Of a stretch of DNA of 59,623 bases, positions 40,845 to 49,422 are shown one piece after another. The stretch comes from an uncultured bacterium. GTDB lineage: Bacteria > Patescibacteriota > Saccharimonadia > Saccharimonadales > Saccharimonadaceae. The notes below the pieces were generated by a model. The model searched no databases. It was not told where the DNA came from and saw only the letters and a program-made list of their open reading frames with translations. Numbering within the stretch: position 1 is the stretch's first letter; each line of letters opens with the position of its first letter. The translations under genes were made by a program, and so were the position numbers. The stretch is from positions 1-59,623 of the forward strand of contig CAJBFN010000005.1 of the NCBI GenBank assembly GCA_903952435.1, given 5' to 3'.

Positions 40845-40850
40845 TATAAT
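40845..40850 (+). promoter_or_regulatory. Leaderless -10 box of the guanidino-enzyme homologue
   Basis: TATAAT ending 7 nt before the ATG at 40858. Confidence 0.6.
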
Positions 40851-40857
40851 TATATAA

Positions 40858-41724
40858 ATGAACGACCAAATTTTAATGTCCGATACTGTTAATTTTAGCA
40901 ATGCGCAACCAATAAACCCCTATTATCATCAAGAAATAATAAATCTCGAAAAAGCCAAAGCCGAACACGATAATATCTGCCAGTTATTAGAATCTGCTGG
41001 CATAAAAGTCACCAAAGTCGCTTCACCGGTCGGCTGTCAAGACGGAGTATATACGGCCAATTGGGCACTAGTTCGCGGCGACACGGCCGTTATGTCAAAT
41101 CTGCCAAATGCCAGAGAAAATGAAGAGAAATACGCTGAAGAAACCATGGTAAAATTAGGCAAAAAAATTATCCATATTCCAAAAAATCTGAAGTTTAGTG
41201 GCCAAGGTGATGCCCTAGCTTGTGGTGATTTATTATTCTGTGGTAGTGGCTATCGTAGCGATGAAGAAGCTCAAAAAATCGCCGCCGATGCACTTGGATA
41301 TAATCGAATTCAACTAAAAACCGTTCCAAAAACTGACGAAGCCGGAAATTCTGTAATCAATAACTCATCCGGCTGGCCTGATAGTTATTTCTACGACCTT
41401 GACCTAGCTCTAGCTGTCATCAAACCACCAATCGACAATCAAAAGGGGCTAATTGCCTATTGCCCTGAGGCTTTTACAGATGAAAGTTACGAATTATTAA
41501 AAAACTTAGATCTTGTTGATAAAATTGAGGTCTCAATCGAAGAAGCTAAAAAAGGTTTTGCGACAAATCTAGTATCAACTGGCAAGTTTGTAATAATGAG
41601 CGATAAAGCCCCAAACTTAGCTGCCGAAATCCGTCGCCGAGGCCTAGAAGTCTTTACGCCCGAAATCACCGAACTTGCAAAGGGTGGTGGCTATATAAGG
41701 TGCATGACCTTGACCATCAATTAA
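40858..41724 (+). CDS. Arginine deiminase/DDAH-superfamily protein with altered catalytic His
   Basis: A 288-aa pentein-fold protein. The substrate-binding motif C-Q-D-G-V-Y-T-A-N-W-A-L-V and the nucleophile region G-G-G-Y-I-R-C-M-T-L fit COG1834 (dimethylarginine dimethylaminohydrolase and relatives). At the usual F-Y-H-L-D-T motif it reads F-Y-D-L-D-L, so the general-base His appears to be Asp. It may hydrolyse or transfer from guanidino compounds, but activity and substrate are uncertain. It is followed 33 nt later by the Ddl-MurF gene. Confidence 0.82.
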   Translation: MNDQILMSDTVNFSNAQPINPYYHQEIINLEKAKAEHDNICQLLESAGIKVTKVASPVGCQDGVYTANWALVRGDTAVMSNLPNARENEEKYAEETMVKLGKKIIHIPKNLKFSGQGDALACGDLLFCGSGYRSDEEAQKIAADALGYNRIQLKTVPKTDEAGNSVINNSSGWPDSYFYDLDLALAVIKPPIDNQKGLIAYCPEAFTDESYELLKNLDLVDKIEVSIEEAKKGFATNLVSTGKFVIMSDKAPNLAAEIRRRGLEVFTPEITELAKGGGYIRCMTLTIN

Positions 41725-41744
41725 TGATTTAAAAGTTTTGATGT

Positions 41745-41750
41745 TATTAT
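41745..41750 (+). promoter_or_regulatory. Leaderless extended -10 of ddl-murF
   Basis: TGT-TATTAT ending 7 nt before the ATG at 41758. Confidence 0.5.
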
Positions 41751-41757
41751 TGATAGT

Positions 41758-44244
41758 ATGAATAATTCACAAAATGGACTAATAAAAGTCGCTGTTTTTG
41801 CCGGCGCAAGATCAACCGAGCACGAAGTATCGCTAGCTTCAGCCTATAATATCGTCAACGCAATTGACCAGACAAAGTATGAAATCTTCGTCGTAGGTAT
41901 TGATAAAAAAGGTGTTTGGAGACAATATGCTGCAAATAATTTTGTAAAAAATCCAACCAATTTTAGCAAAATCGCACTATCAGACAAGCCAATCTCTGGT
42001 CGCTTAACAGTCACTCAATGCTCAAACAAATTTTTTGATATCGACGATAACGGCAAGGCGGTTTTTGAATGTGATGTGATATTCCCTGCAGTTCTAGGAA
42101 ATTATGCCGAAGACGGAACGATCCAAGGACTAATCCGCATGATGGACGTACCATTTACCACCGCCGACGTACTAGGATCATCTGTTGGTATGGACAAGGA
42201 TGTCTCCTATCGCCTATTACAAGCCAAGGGCATAAACATTGCTGAATTTGTTACTTTACGACCAAATTCAGACAAATTAGACTTTACGACCCTGCAAAAA
42301 AAGTTAAAATCTGAAATTATATTTGTAAAGCCAGCAAATGCTGGTTCGTCGGTTGGAGTTTCACGAGTAACTAACCAAAACGAATACGAAGAGGCGTTAG
42401 ATCTAGCGTTCAATTACGACGTCAAGGTTATTGTCCAAGCCGGAATTGTCGGACGCGAGCTGGAAATCAGCATCATGGGCAATATCGGTAACCAAAAAAC
42501 TTCAACAGCAGTTGGTGAAATCATCCAGGTCAAAAAAGATAATTTTTACTCATATGGCAATAAATACATAAACGTCGAAAACTCAAACCTATTGGCGCCA
42601 GCTAAAGTCAGCCCCGAACTTTACAAAAAGCTCAGCCAAGCCGCAGTAGCAACTTGCGAAGCCCTAGAATGCGAAGGATTTGGTCGTGTCGACTTCTTTG
42701 TCGACGAAAATGAAAAAGTGTATGTAAACGAGATCAACACTATGCCTGGATTCACAAAAATAAGTATGTTCCCAAGGCTCTGGATCGAATCCGGAATCAG
42801 CTACAGTGATGTTATCGACCAATTACTACAACTTGCCATTGAGCGACATAGATATAGGATTGAGCCAATGGTTCTAGACGCTAACGATATTATCGAGCGA
42901 ATACAATCAATACGCGATATTGAACTTGGTGCTGCAGATGATCATTCAAAAAAATCGGCAGCTACCTCAATTATTGAAACCACCGTGAAGATACTAGCGA
43001 AGCTTTTCGTAGCAATTAAAAAGCCGAAAGTCGTCGCGATTGCAGGTAGTGTCGGAAAAACATCTACAAAAATATTTCTGTCTGCACTACTAGCATCTGA
43101 AAAGACTGTATCGCACATGGACGACAGCTATAATAGCGGCTTGGGATTATATATGTCAGTTTTCCGCCAAAAAGTTCCGACAAAATTAAACAGCCCTATA
43201 TCATGGATAAAGTTATTAGCCAAGACTATCGGAAAATTCTTTGAAAAAGGTACCGAGATAATCGTGCTAGAATATGGTATCGATTGTGTTGGCGAAATGG
43301 ACCAAATGATTAAATTTATCACTCCAGATGTTGCGATGGTGACCGCTGTAACACCTGAACATATGGAATTTCTAAAGACTATTGACCAAGTTGCCCAAGA
43401 AGAATTAAAAATCGTCTCCGCCGCAAATGACTTTAGCGTGATTAACGGTGTGGATATTGATGAAAAATATTTGAAAAATATCAAAGCGAAAATATTCACT
43501 TATGGTAGCGATAAAGCCAGTGCTAGCTATGAGGTACACGAATGGACAAAGACAGGCGCAATCGTATCATTCAACGTTGATGATATGAAAATTGAAAAGA
43601 TAAAGATTAGATTAATCTCGGAGCCACTCATACGACAGCTATCTGGCGCTATATTGACCGCAAAGATGATGGGCATATCAAAGGCTGCTATAGAGAAAAC
43701 ACTAAAAGAAATCGAACCAACTTACAGCCGTATGGTCATGCTTGAAGGCACCAAAGGATCAACGTTAATCGATGACACTACAAACTTCAGCCCAGTCGCA
43801 GGTATTGAGGCCTTAAAAGCTCTAAAACGCATCCCAGCAAAACGTCGAATCGCAGTACTAGGCAATATGCACGAGCTTGGCGAATATGCAGACCAAGGAT
43901 TTGCCGACGTTGCAGAGCACTTCAAGACCGATATAGATGTATTAGTACTAGTAGGTGAACTATCAATCGAAAAATTTAGTGCATCTGCCAAAAGTTACGG
44001 ATTTATCAAAGATAAGAACTTATTCTTGCTTCAGGATGCCGTTTCAGCCGGCATATTCTTACGCGACCACTTTGTAAAACAAGACGATGTAATCCTAGTC
44101 AAAGGACCATTCGGCGGCTACTACCTGGAGGAGACTGTCAAAAAACTATTAGCCAATCCAAATGATGCTAAAAAATTAACCCGACAATCAGATTTTTGGA
44201 TAATTAAAAAACGCCAACATTTCGGATCGAAATTCGATAAATAA
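41758..44244 (+). CDS. ddl-murF: Fused D-alanine-D-alanine ligase / MurF-type Mur ligase
   Basis: An 828-aa two-part protein. Residues about 1-370 are an ATP-grasp D-Ala-D-Ala ligase: S-T-E-H-E-V-S-L-A-S, A-E-D-G-T-I-Q-G, V-K-P-A-N-A-G-S-S-V-G-V and N-E-I-N-T-M-P-G-F-T. Residues about 420-815 are a Mur ligase: A-I-A-G-S-V-G-K-T-S-T-K, D-S-Y-N-S-G-L-G-L and the D-D-T-x-N-F-S-P region, best matching MurF. The usual MurF N-terminal UDP-binding domain is absent. Fusion would pass D-Ala-D-Ala straight to the ligase that adds it to UDP-MurNAc-tripeptide. A cyanophycin-synthetase-like activity is a less likely alternative. Confidence 0.88.
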   Translation: MNNSQNGLIKVAVFAGARSTEHEVSLASAYNIVNAIDQTKYEIFVVGIDKKGVWRQYAANNFVKNPTNFSKIALSDKPISGRLTVTQCSNKFFDIDDNGKAVFECDVIFPAVLGNYAEDGTIQGLIRMMDVPFTTADVLGSSVGMDKDVSYRLLQAKGINIAEFVTLRPNSDKLDFTTLQKKLKSEIIFVKPANAGSSVGVSRVTNQNEYEEALDLAFNYDVKVIVQAGIVGRELEISIMGNIGNQKTSTAVGEIIQVKKDNFYSYGNKYINVENSNLLAPAKVSPELYKKLSQAAVATCEALECEGFGRVDFFVDENEKVYVNEINTMPGFTKISMFPRLWIESGISYSDVIDQLLQLAIERHRYRIEPMVLDANDIIERIQSIRDIELGAADDHSKKSAATSIIETTVKILAKLFVAIKKPKVVAIAGSVGKTSTKIFLSALLASEKTVSHMDDSYNSGLGLYMSVFRQKVPTKLNSPISWIKLLAKTIGKFFEKGTEIIVLEYGIDCVGEMDQMIKFITPDVAMVTAVTPEHMEFLKTIDQVAQEELKIVSAANDFSVINGVDIDEKYLKNIKAKIFTYGSDKASASYEVHEWTKTGAIVSFNVDDMKIEKIKIRLISEPLIRQLSGAILTAKMMGISKAAIEKTLKEIEPTYSRMVMLEGTKGSTLIDDTTNFSPVAGIEALKALKRIPAKRRIAVLGNMHELGEYADQGFADVAEHFKTDIDVLVLVGELSIEKFSASAKSYGFIKDKNLFLLQDAVSAGIFLRDHFVKQDDVILVKGPFGGYYLEETVKKLLANPNDAKKLTRQSDFWIIKKRQHFGSKFDK

Positions 44245-44245
44245 A

Positions 44246-45544
44246 TTATTTTATATTTTTAAGCAATTTCTTAGTTAGTTCGGTTTCATTCCAGGGGTGC
44301 TCGCCATCAGCCCGTTCGATGGTTTTCTCATGGCCCTTACCTAATATCACAACTACATCTTCCGACGATTTTGCCCTTGTAAACGCAAATTTTATAGCCG
44401 ATTCACGATCTAAAATTAAAAACATATTCTTGTCTTTTACTTTACCGGCTTTTTTAGCACCAGATGCTATTTGGTTTAAAATTAAGTTACCATCGATATC
44501 ACGGTCGTCTTCTTCGGTTAAAATAACTTCATCACTATATCGTCCAGCAATCTCGCCCTGAACAGCACGCTTAGATTCATCACGACGACCAGCCGAACCA
44601 AATACGGCTATTAACCTACCTTTTACTAGCGGACGAACCGAAGAAAAGAAATTTTCAAATGCGTCTGGAGTACTAGCAAAGTCGATAATAACCTTAAATT
44701 TTTGACCTTCGTTAACCACTGTCATGCGACCTTCTACACCGTCTAATGCCGCAATCCCCTTTTCGATTTGTGCCTTACTTAAACCAAGTTCCCGCCCAAC
44801 GGCCACGGCCGCCAAACTATTACTAACATTGAATTCACCAGGAATATTAACTTTGATATTATATTCATCAATACCAATTTTTGCCCTAAATGATGAATAA
44901 TCGGATGCTAATTTTATATTATCAGCCCTAAGCTCGCCCGATTTTATACCATAACTTACAGACCGCGGCACACTATCGATAAATTTTTGAGCAGCCTTAT
45001 CGTCAGTATTAACAACCCCAAAACCACGACCATTTTTAGCTGTAATCTTAAATAATCTTCTTTTTGCCTCTAAATAATTATCAAAAGTCCCATGATAATC
45101 CAAGTGGTCGTTGGTGACATTTGTCATTACAGCTATTTCGTAAAGCAATCCCCAATTTCTATATTGCGCCAAAGAATGACTTGAAGTTTCTACAACCACC
45201 CATTCAGCTCCAGCCTGCCTAAAATCTCGAAGTCTTGATTGTAATATACTAGATTTTTCAGTAGTCATATGCTGGATTTGTGGTTTTAAGTCATCACCCA
45301 CCCCATAGGCAACTGTGCTTAACATAGCAACCTTAAGACCAGCCTCGTGCAGCATTTTATGAATCAAAAAAGTCGTCGTAGTTTTTCCATTAGTGCCAGT
45401 AACGCCAATTATATGCATTTTACGTGCCGGAAAACCGTATATGATATTCATAATCACCGACTCGATCAAATGGCCAAATGGTTCAATTTTTTTAAAAAGC
45501 TTACTGGGAATTATTTTTTTTACAATTTTTCGAAAATTTATCAT
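44246..45544 (-). CDS. murE: MurE-type UDP-MurNAc-peptide ligase, lacking the N-terminal domain
   Basis: A 432-aa protein. P-loop I-G-V-T-G-T-N-G-K-T-T-T begins near residue 47, whereas full-length MurE has it near 110, so the N-terminal UDP-sugar-binding domain is missing. Other motifs: V-V-V-E-T-S-S-H-S-L, T-N-V-T-N-D-H-L-D-Y-H-G, E-G-R-M-T-V and D-F-A-S-T-P-D-A. The residue-3 specificity motif (D-N-P-R for diaminopimelate) reads D-D-R-D, so the amino acid added cannot be read off. It is tail-to-tail with ddl-murF and has a leaderless-type promoter. Confidence 0.88.
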   Translation of the reverse strand: MINFRKIVKKIIPSKLFKKIEPFGHLIESVIMNIIYGFPARKMHIIGVTGTNGKTTTTFLIHKMLHEAGLKVAMLSTVAYGVGDDLKPQIQHMTTEKSSILQSRLRDFRQAGAEWVVVETSSHSLAQYRNWGLLYEIAVMTNVTNDHLDYHGTFDNYLEAKRRLFKITAKNGRGFGVVNTDDKAAQKFIDSVPRSVSYGIKSGELRADNIKLASDYSSFRAKIGIDEYNIKVNIPGEFNVSNSLAAVAVGRELGLSKAQIEKGIAALDGVEGRMTVVNEGQKFKVIIDFASTPDAFENFFSSVRPLVKGRLIAVFGSAGRRDESKRAVQGEIAGRYSDEVILTEEDDRDIDGNLILNQIASGAKKAGKVKDKNMFLILDRESAIKFAFTRAKSSEDVVVILGKGHEKTIERADGEHPWNETELTKKLLKNIK

Positions 45545-45550
45545 ATAACG

Positions 45551-45556
45551 ATTATA
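45551..45556 (-). promoter_or_regulatory. Leaderless -10 box of murE
   Basis: TATAAT ending 6 nt before the murE ATG. Confidence 0.6.
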
Positions 45557-45631
45557 GCCTATCTATTGTGTTTATGGTTAAAGTATGCTATAAATCAAGA
45601 TAATAAAAACTAAAAACAAAAAGGAATAAAA

Positions 45632-46258
45632 ATGGACAAAACCCCAAAAGAAGAAGTTCCAGCAGACCCTGTTGTTGAACAACCTGTGCCCGTAGCAGTT
45701 CCAACACCAAATAATGCACCTTCAAATCAAAGCTGGCCAGATCAGACGCCACAACCAGCCCAAATCCAATACGTGGTTGCCCAGCAATCATTAGATGGAA
45801 TAGCCGGCATGCTAGTTTTTTGGATAGTAGTATTTAGCTTAACAGCGATAACCATGGCCTCGACTTTCTTCGCGTATGCCTTTAACCCAGAACTTAACAG
45901 TACAGGTAGCGGAATAGTTACAATAATCTTTGCACCATTAATAGCAGCCGCTTGTCTTTATGCGGTATTTTTAATAGCTAGTAGAAAAAAATTAGCTATA
46001 AAAGTGAGCATCGCAGCTATAGGAATAATGGTTCTTCAATCAATAATCAGTACAATTGTGATCTCGGCTACAGCAAGTACTATTATTGATGACCTAAGCC
46101 GTGAAAGCTCAATGCCAACTGAAACATTAATACAAGCTACACAGTCATCTTTAGTAGGTACAGCAATAGGCGCAATCGTAGCCACGCTAGTATATGGCGG
46201 GCTAGTCGCTCTTTACTTCTTAACATCGAAGCGAGTCAAACAAACTCTTGTTAAATAA
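45632..46258 (+). CDS. Polytopic membrane protein with proline-rich N terminus
   Basis: A 208-aa protein. About 45 Pro/Gln/Val-rich N-terminal residues are followed by four hydrophobic segments (about 56-78, 88-112, 122-145, 172-197). The C terminus is basic. AAAAGGAAT precedes the ATG and a strong terminator follows the stop. Family and function unknown. Confidence 0.7.
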   Translation: MDKTPKEEVPADPVVEQPVPVAVPTPNNAPSNQSWPDQTPQPAQIQYVVAQQSLDGIAGMLVFWIVVFSLTAITMASTFFAYAFNPELNSTGSGIVTIIFAPLIAAACLYAVFLIASRKKLAIKVSIAAIGIMVLQSIISTIVISATASTIIDDLSRESSMPTETLIQATQSSLVGTAIGAIVATLVYGGLVALYFLTSKRVKQTLVK

Positions 46259-46274
46259 GACCTTAAGATAACTT

Positions 46275-46309
46275 AAAATACGCCTCAAAAATGAGGCGTA
46301 TTTTTATTT
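46275..46309. terminator. Bidirectional terminator between the 45632 and 46308 genes
   Basis: A perfect 12-bp stem AAAATACGCCTC / GAGGCGTATTTT with a 6-nt loop, A-rich before and T-rich after, serving both convergent genes. Confidence 0.9.
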
Positions 46310-46763
46310 AGAGTCCCAATATAGCCGGAGCAGCTACTGAAAATGCTGTTATAATCGCCGCAGATATTACTCCACCCAAGAACACACAAACCATAGACTT
46401 TTTGAAATCTAGCCCTAAAAATGCCGCAATCGCACTACCCGTCCAAAGCCCAGTTGTCGGCAAAGGTATGCCCACAAAAGTAATTAATCCTAGCTCTGTA
46501 TATTTTTCTATCTTTTTTGCACCTTTTTGAATTTTTTTATCAACAAAATTAGTAAATTTATCAAAAGCCTTAATTGTTTTCATCCAAGCTAAAATTTTAT
46601 TAAAAAAGAAATAAACAAACGGCGCTGGCACAAAGCTACCTATCAAACTAACAAAAAACACTAAAAACGGATTAATATTATAAGCTATGGTCCCAATTGG
46701 GATCGCACCTCTTTGTTCAATTAACGGCACCATTGATATCAAAAATATATACAGTAGTTTCAT
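46308..46763 (-). CDS. Small multidrug-export family membrane protein (COG2426)
   Basis: A 151-aa protein with four membrane helices. It has the family's E-Q-R-G-A-I-P-I-G near the N terminus and G-I-P-L-P-T-T-G-L-W-T-G-S-A-I-A-A-F-L in the third helix. The name comes from weak resistance phenotypes; its physiological substrate is unknown. It overlaps the terminator by 2 nt. Ribosome-binding site weak. Confidence 0.82.
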   Translation of the reverse strand: MKLLYIFLISMVPLIEQRGAIPIGTIAYNINPFLVFFVSLIGSFVPAPFVYFFFNKILAWMKTIKAFDKFTNFVDKKIQKGAKKIEKYTELGLITFVGIPLPTTGLWTGSAIAAFLGLDFKKSMVCVFLGGVISAAIITAFSVAAPAILGL

Positions 46764-46814
46764 TTTATTAATCTTACTTTCTTTTAGTTAAAAACGCTAA
46801 TATATTGCACGCGA

Positions 46815-47168
46815 TTAAGATGTGATGCCTTTTTTCTTTTGCTGTTCCGATTTCATGCAACTACATTTTTCACACCTAAATTCCGGTACAGCGGCGGTTT
46901 TATCATAGTTCTTAGCCCTTACGAGTCTATAACCACGACTGACTATTTTTTTACAATCATGACAGACAACACCATCGGCCACTTCCCACTGGGATGCCAA
47001 AGCTTGTGATGTAAAAATAAATCGATCAACCCAAAAAAATATCAATCCACCTATTAAATTAGCTATTATTGTCTTTTCTGTCACACCAAACGGCAGATAC
47101 AAACAAGCAGCCAAAATTGGTGTCGACAATTGCCAGCGAAGTAAATATAAAAGATACCTTTTTGCCAT
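46815..47168 (-). CDS. Membrane protein with zinc-ribbon-like tail
   Basis: A 117-aa protein. Two hydrophobic segments lie at about 8-28 and 33-54 (the second, N-L-I-G-G-L-I-F-F-W-V-D-R-F-I-F, resembles GtrA-type helices). A cytoplasmic C-terminal part follows with C-H-D-C near residue 69 and C-E-K-C-S-C near 99, a likely zinc ribbon. AGGAGGG precedes the ATG. Function unknown. Confidence 0.7.
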   Translation of the reverse strand: MAKRYLLYLLRWQLSTPILAACLYLPFGVTEKTIIANLIGGLIFFWVDRFIFTSQALASQWEVADGVVCHDCKKIVSRGYRLVRAKNYDKTAAVPEFRCEKCSCMKSEQQKKKGITS

Positions 47169-47252
47169 AACCCTCCTGAATTCTATAAATTTATTATATT
47201 GTTTATGTTAATAATTTTCCATAGGCAATGCCAGATAAAAATTAATTCATGA

Positions 47253-47258
47253 TAAAAT
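47253..47258 (+). promoter_or_regulatory. Leaderless extended -10 of tsaD
   Basis: TGA-TAAAAT ending 7 nt before the tsaD ATG. Confidence 0.55.
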
Positions 47259-47265
47259 TAAACAG

Positions 47266-48297
47266 ATGAAAATATTAGGAATTGAAACAAGTTGCGATGA
47301 AACTGCCGCCGCCATTGTGCAAGACGGGCGGACTATTTTAAGTAACGTCATCAATTCGCAAATCGATATCCACAAAATCTACGGCGGAGTCGTGCCAGAA
47401 GTCGCTGCTCGTAGCCACATCGAAGTTATAAATCCTGTTATAAATCAAGCTTTAACAGATGCGCATCTAACCTGGGACGACATCGACGCCATCGCCGCAA
47501 CTTACGCCCCTGGCCTAGTCGGATCACTGCTAATTGGTACTCTAGCCGCCCGAACGCTAGCCATCCTTAAAAATAAACCACTCTACCCTATTCATCATAT
47601 CCAGGCCCATGTTTATGCAAATTTCTTAAATGAGAAGACACCAGAATTCCCCATCTTAGCCCTAATCGTAAGTGGCGGCCACAGCCAATTGATGTTATTT
47701 AAAAGCCACACAGATTACGAGATATTAGGCCAAACTTGCGACGATGCCGTCGGCGAAGCTTTTGATAAAGTTGCAAAAATTATCGGCCTCCCCTACCCTG
47801 GTGGCCCATCAATCGCCGAGACGGCCAAACAGGGCGATCCAAATACCTACAAACTACCGAAAGCTAAAGTTTCAGGTAAATATGATTTTAGTTTTTCAGG
47901 CCTCAAAACAGCCGTTCTAAGGGCCGTTCAACGCGAAGTAGGCGTTGACATTACTTTTCCATCCAATGACCTTGCAGGGCTTCTAAACGATACACAGCGG
48001 GCAAACTTTGCCGCTAGCTTCCAAAAGATAGCTGTTGAAACCTTGATTGATAAAACCCAACAGGCATTTCAAGATTATAGTCCAAAATCCGTCGTCATCG
48101 CCGGTGGAGTTGCCGCCAATTCAGAACTTCGCAGAATGTTGTCAGAAAGACTACAAATTGACATCAGCTACCCACAAATCGAGCTCTGCACCGATAACGC
48201 CGCCATGGTCGCCTGTTTAGGATATTATCAATCCCAAAACGAACAGCCTACTGATCCATTTAATATTGAAGTCTTACCAAGTTTATCGCTAAAATAA
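47266..48297 (+). CDS. tsaD: tRNA N6-threonylcarbamoyladenosine synthase subunit TsaD
   Basis: A 343-aa protein. It begins I-L-G-I-E-T-S-C-D-E-T-A, has the metal-binding H-H-I-Q-A-H motif, A-L-I-V-S-G-G-H-S-Q-L, and F-S-F-S-G-L-K-T-A-V. With TsaB, TsaC and TsaE it makes t6A37 in ANN-reading tRNAs. It is tail-to-tail with the FemAB-like gene (no gap). Confidence 0.97.
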   Translation: MKILGIETSCDETAAAIVQDGRTILSNVINSQIDIHKIYGGVVPEVAARSHIEVINPVINQALTDAHLTWDDIDAIAATYAPGLVGSLLIGTLAARTLAILKNKPLYPIHHIQAHVYANFLNEKTPEFPILALIVSGGHSQLMLFKSHTDYEILGQTCDDAVGEAFDKVAKIIGLPYPGGPSIAETAKQGDPNTYKLPKAKVSGKYDFSFSGLKTAVLRAVQREVGVDITFPSNDLAGLLNDTQRANFAASFQKIAVETLIDKTQQAFQDYSPKSVVIAGGVAANSELRRMLSERLQIDISYPQIELCTDNAAMVACLGYYQSQNEQPTDPFNIEVLPSLSLK

Positions 48298-49284
48298 CTA
48301 ACGTTTTAAGATAGAGTTTAATTTACGAACCAGTGATTTTCCAGCTGGCAATAACCCATTAAGCATCCCATATGATTTCGACAACGGCTTATCCAAAGTC
48401 CCGACCAATTTAGTCTCCTCATTCGTCCATCCCAACTTAAATGTAGAAACGCCACCCTCAATCAGACCACCAAAATCATATCGATCTAAACCCCACTCTT
48501 TGCACTTTTTAATAGCATGCCATTTTAAGGCATAGTTAGCACGCAATTGCCTGCCAGTTTCGTTCATACCACCGTAAAGTTCAAATGCAGTGCTAGCACT
48601 AATCGCTAGCCATAAAAACGCCACCAGCTGATTATCAGCATAGGCCGCAAATAACACCGAATTATCACCCATATTCTTAAAAACATCATAATAATACTGA
48701 TTACTGTGTAGATTAAATTTTGCTCTTTTTGCGGTCTCGTGATAAATATCCAAACAATCATCCAAATCGGCTCTATTATGCAAAAGTTTAATCACGACTT
48801 CACTAGCCGATTTACGAATATATTGTCGAGTTTTCTTTGCCATATCGCCCAATAACTCATCCTCGGATTTTTTAAGATTTAAGATGATAGTGTTAGACGG
48901 CAATATAGTATTTTGCGATAAAAGCCAACCTTTGGGTATCGCAAAATTAACCTCATCAGGTTCGATTTTTAATACTGCCGATTTATAAACTTTTTTAACA
49001 TAACTGGCCAATTGTTCAAGCAAGTCTTCCCTATTGTCGCTACCCACAACCAGTCCGCGTGGCACATAAGCCAACGACTTCATTGGCCATGGCAATCGCC
49101 TAATTAAAACCTGGACAGCACCAATAACACTTGATTCACTATCGGTTAAAAACAACCTATCAACCTTCCAGTCCTTGCCAGCCTTTACCTCTCCCCAGCC
49201 CCATAACTGCAATGGATGTCCGCTATTATCAAGAATATAATCATCCCACTCTTGCCTATCGATACATTGTCGAAGTGTTTTCAT
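48298..49284 (-). CDS. FemAB-family peptidyltransferase (interpeptide-bridge type)
   Basis: A 328-aa protein with the duplicated GNAT fold of FemX/FemAB. Recognisable segments: H-P-L-Q-L-W-G-W-G-E, L-A-Y-V-P-R-G-L-V-V, K-K-T-R-Q-Y-I-R-K-S and the C-terminal Y-D-F-G-G-L-I-E-G-G-V-S-T-F-K-L-G-W. Such enzymes add amino acids from aminoacyl-tRNA to the stem peptide of lipid II, giving branched cross-links. The start at 49284 is preferred over 49341 because the TATAAT box lies between them and ends 6 nt before it. Confidence 0.87.
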   Translation of the reverse strand: MKTLRQCIDRQEWDDYILDNSGHPLQLWGWGEVKAGKDWKVDRLFLTDSESSVIGAVQVLIRRLPWPMKSLAYVPRGLVVGSDNREDLLEQLASYVKKVYKSAVLKIEPDEVNFAIPKGWLLSQNTILPSNTIILNLKKSEDELLGDMAKKTRQYIRKSASEVVIKLLHNRADLDDCLDIYHETAKRAKFNLHSNQYYYDVFKNMGDNSVLFAAYADNQLVAFLWLAISASTAFELYGGMNETGRQLRANYALKWHAIKKCKEWGLDRYDFGGLIEGGVSTFKLGWTNEETKLVGTLDKPLSKSYGMLNGLLPAGKSLVRKLNSILKR

Positions 49285-49290
49285 ATTACC

Positions 49291-49296
49291 ATTATA
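49291..49296 (-). promoter_or_regulatory. Leaderless -10 box of the FemAB-like gene
   Basis: TATAAT ending 6 nt before the ATG at 49284. Divergent from the valS-side TATAAT 24 nt away. Confidence 0.65.
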
Positions 49297-49320
49297 CAAC
49301 TTATTGGTTTGGGCTTGTGG

Positions 49321-49326
49321 TATAAT
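49321..49326 (+). promoter_or_regulatory. -10 box of the valS transcript
   Basis: TATAAT followed by an ATG 5 nt later (a 11-codon leader frame) and then valS at 49442, giving a valS leader of about 110 nt. Confidence 0.5.
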
Positions 49327-49331
49327 AATCA

Positions 49332-49367
49332 ATGAAAACAAACACGGGAATTTGGAAACATTTATAA
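49332..49367 (+). CDS. Possible 11-codon leader peptide upstream of valS
   Basis: M-K-T-N-T-G-I-W-K-H-L then TAA, starting where the transcript from 49321-49326 should begin. It contains no Val codon, so classical valine attenuation is not supported. May be chance; listed because its position matches the leaderless genes. Confidence 0.25.
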   Translation: MKTNTGIWKHL

Positions 49368-49402
49368 GGGGTCTTTACTAAAAAGCCTATTTACTTGTTG
49401 CC

Positions 49403-49422
49403 AATATTTCACGTGAAATATT
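49403..49422. promoter_or_regulatory. Perfect 20-bp palindrome, parS-like
   Basis: AATATTTCACGTGAAATATT is fully self-complementary. Its central 16 bp match the ParB-binding parS consensus TGTTTCACGTGAAACA at 14 of 16 positions, with the core TTTCACGTGAAA exact. It lies in the valS leader, 19 nt before the ATG. Known parS sites lie mainly near the replication origin. No parA/parB is in the window. Confidence 0.6.
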
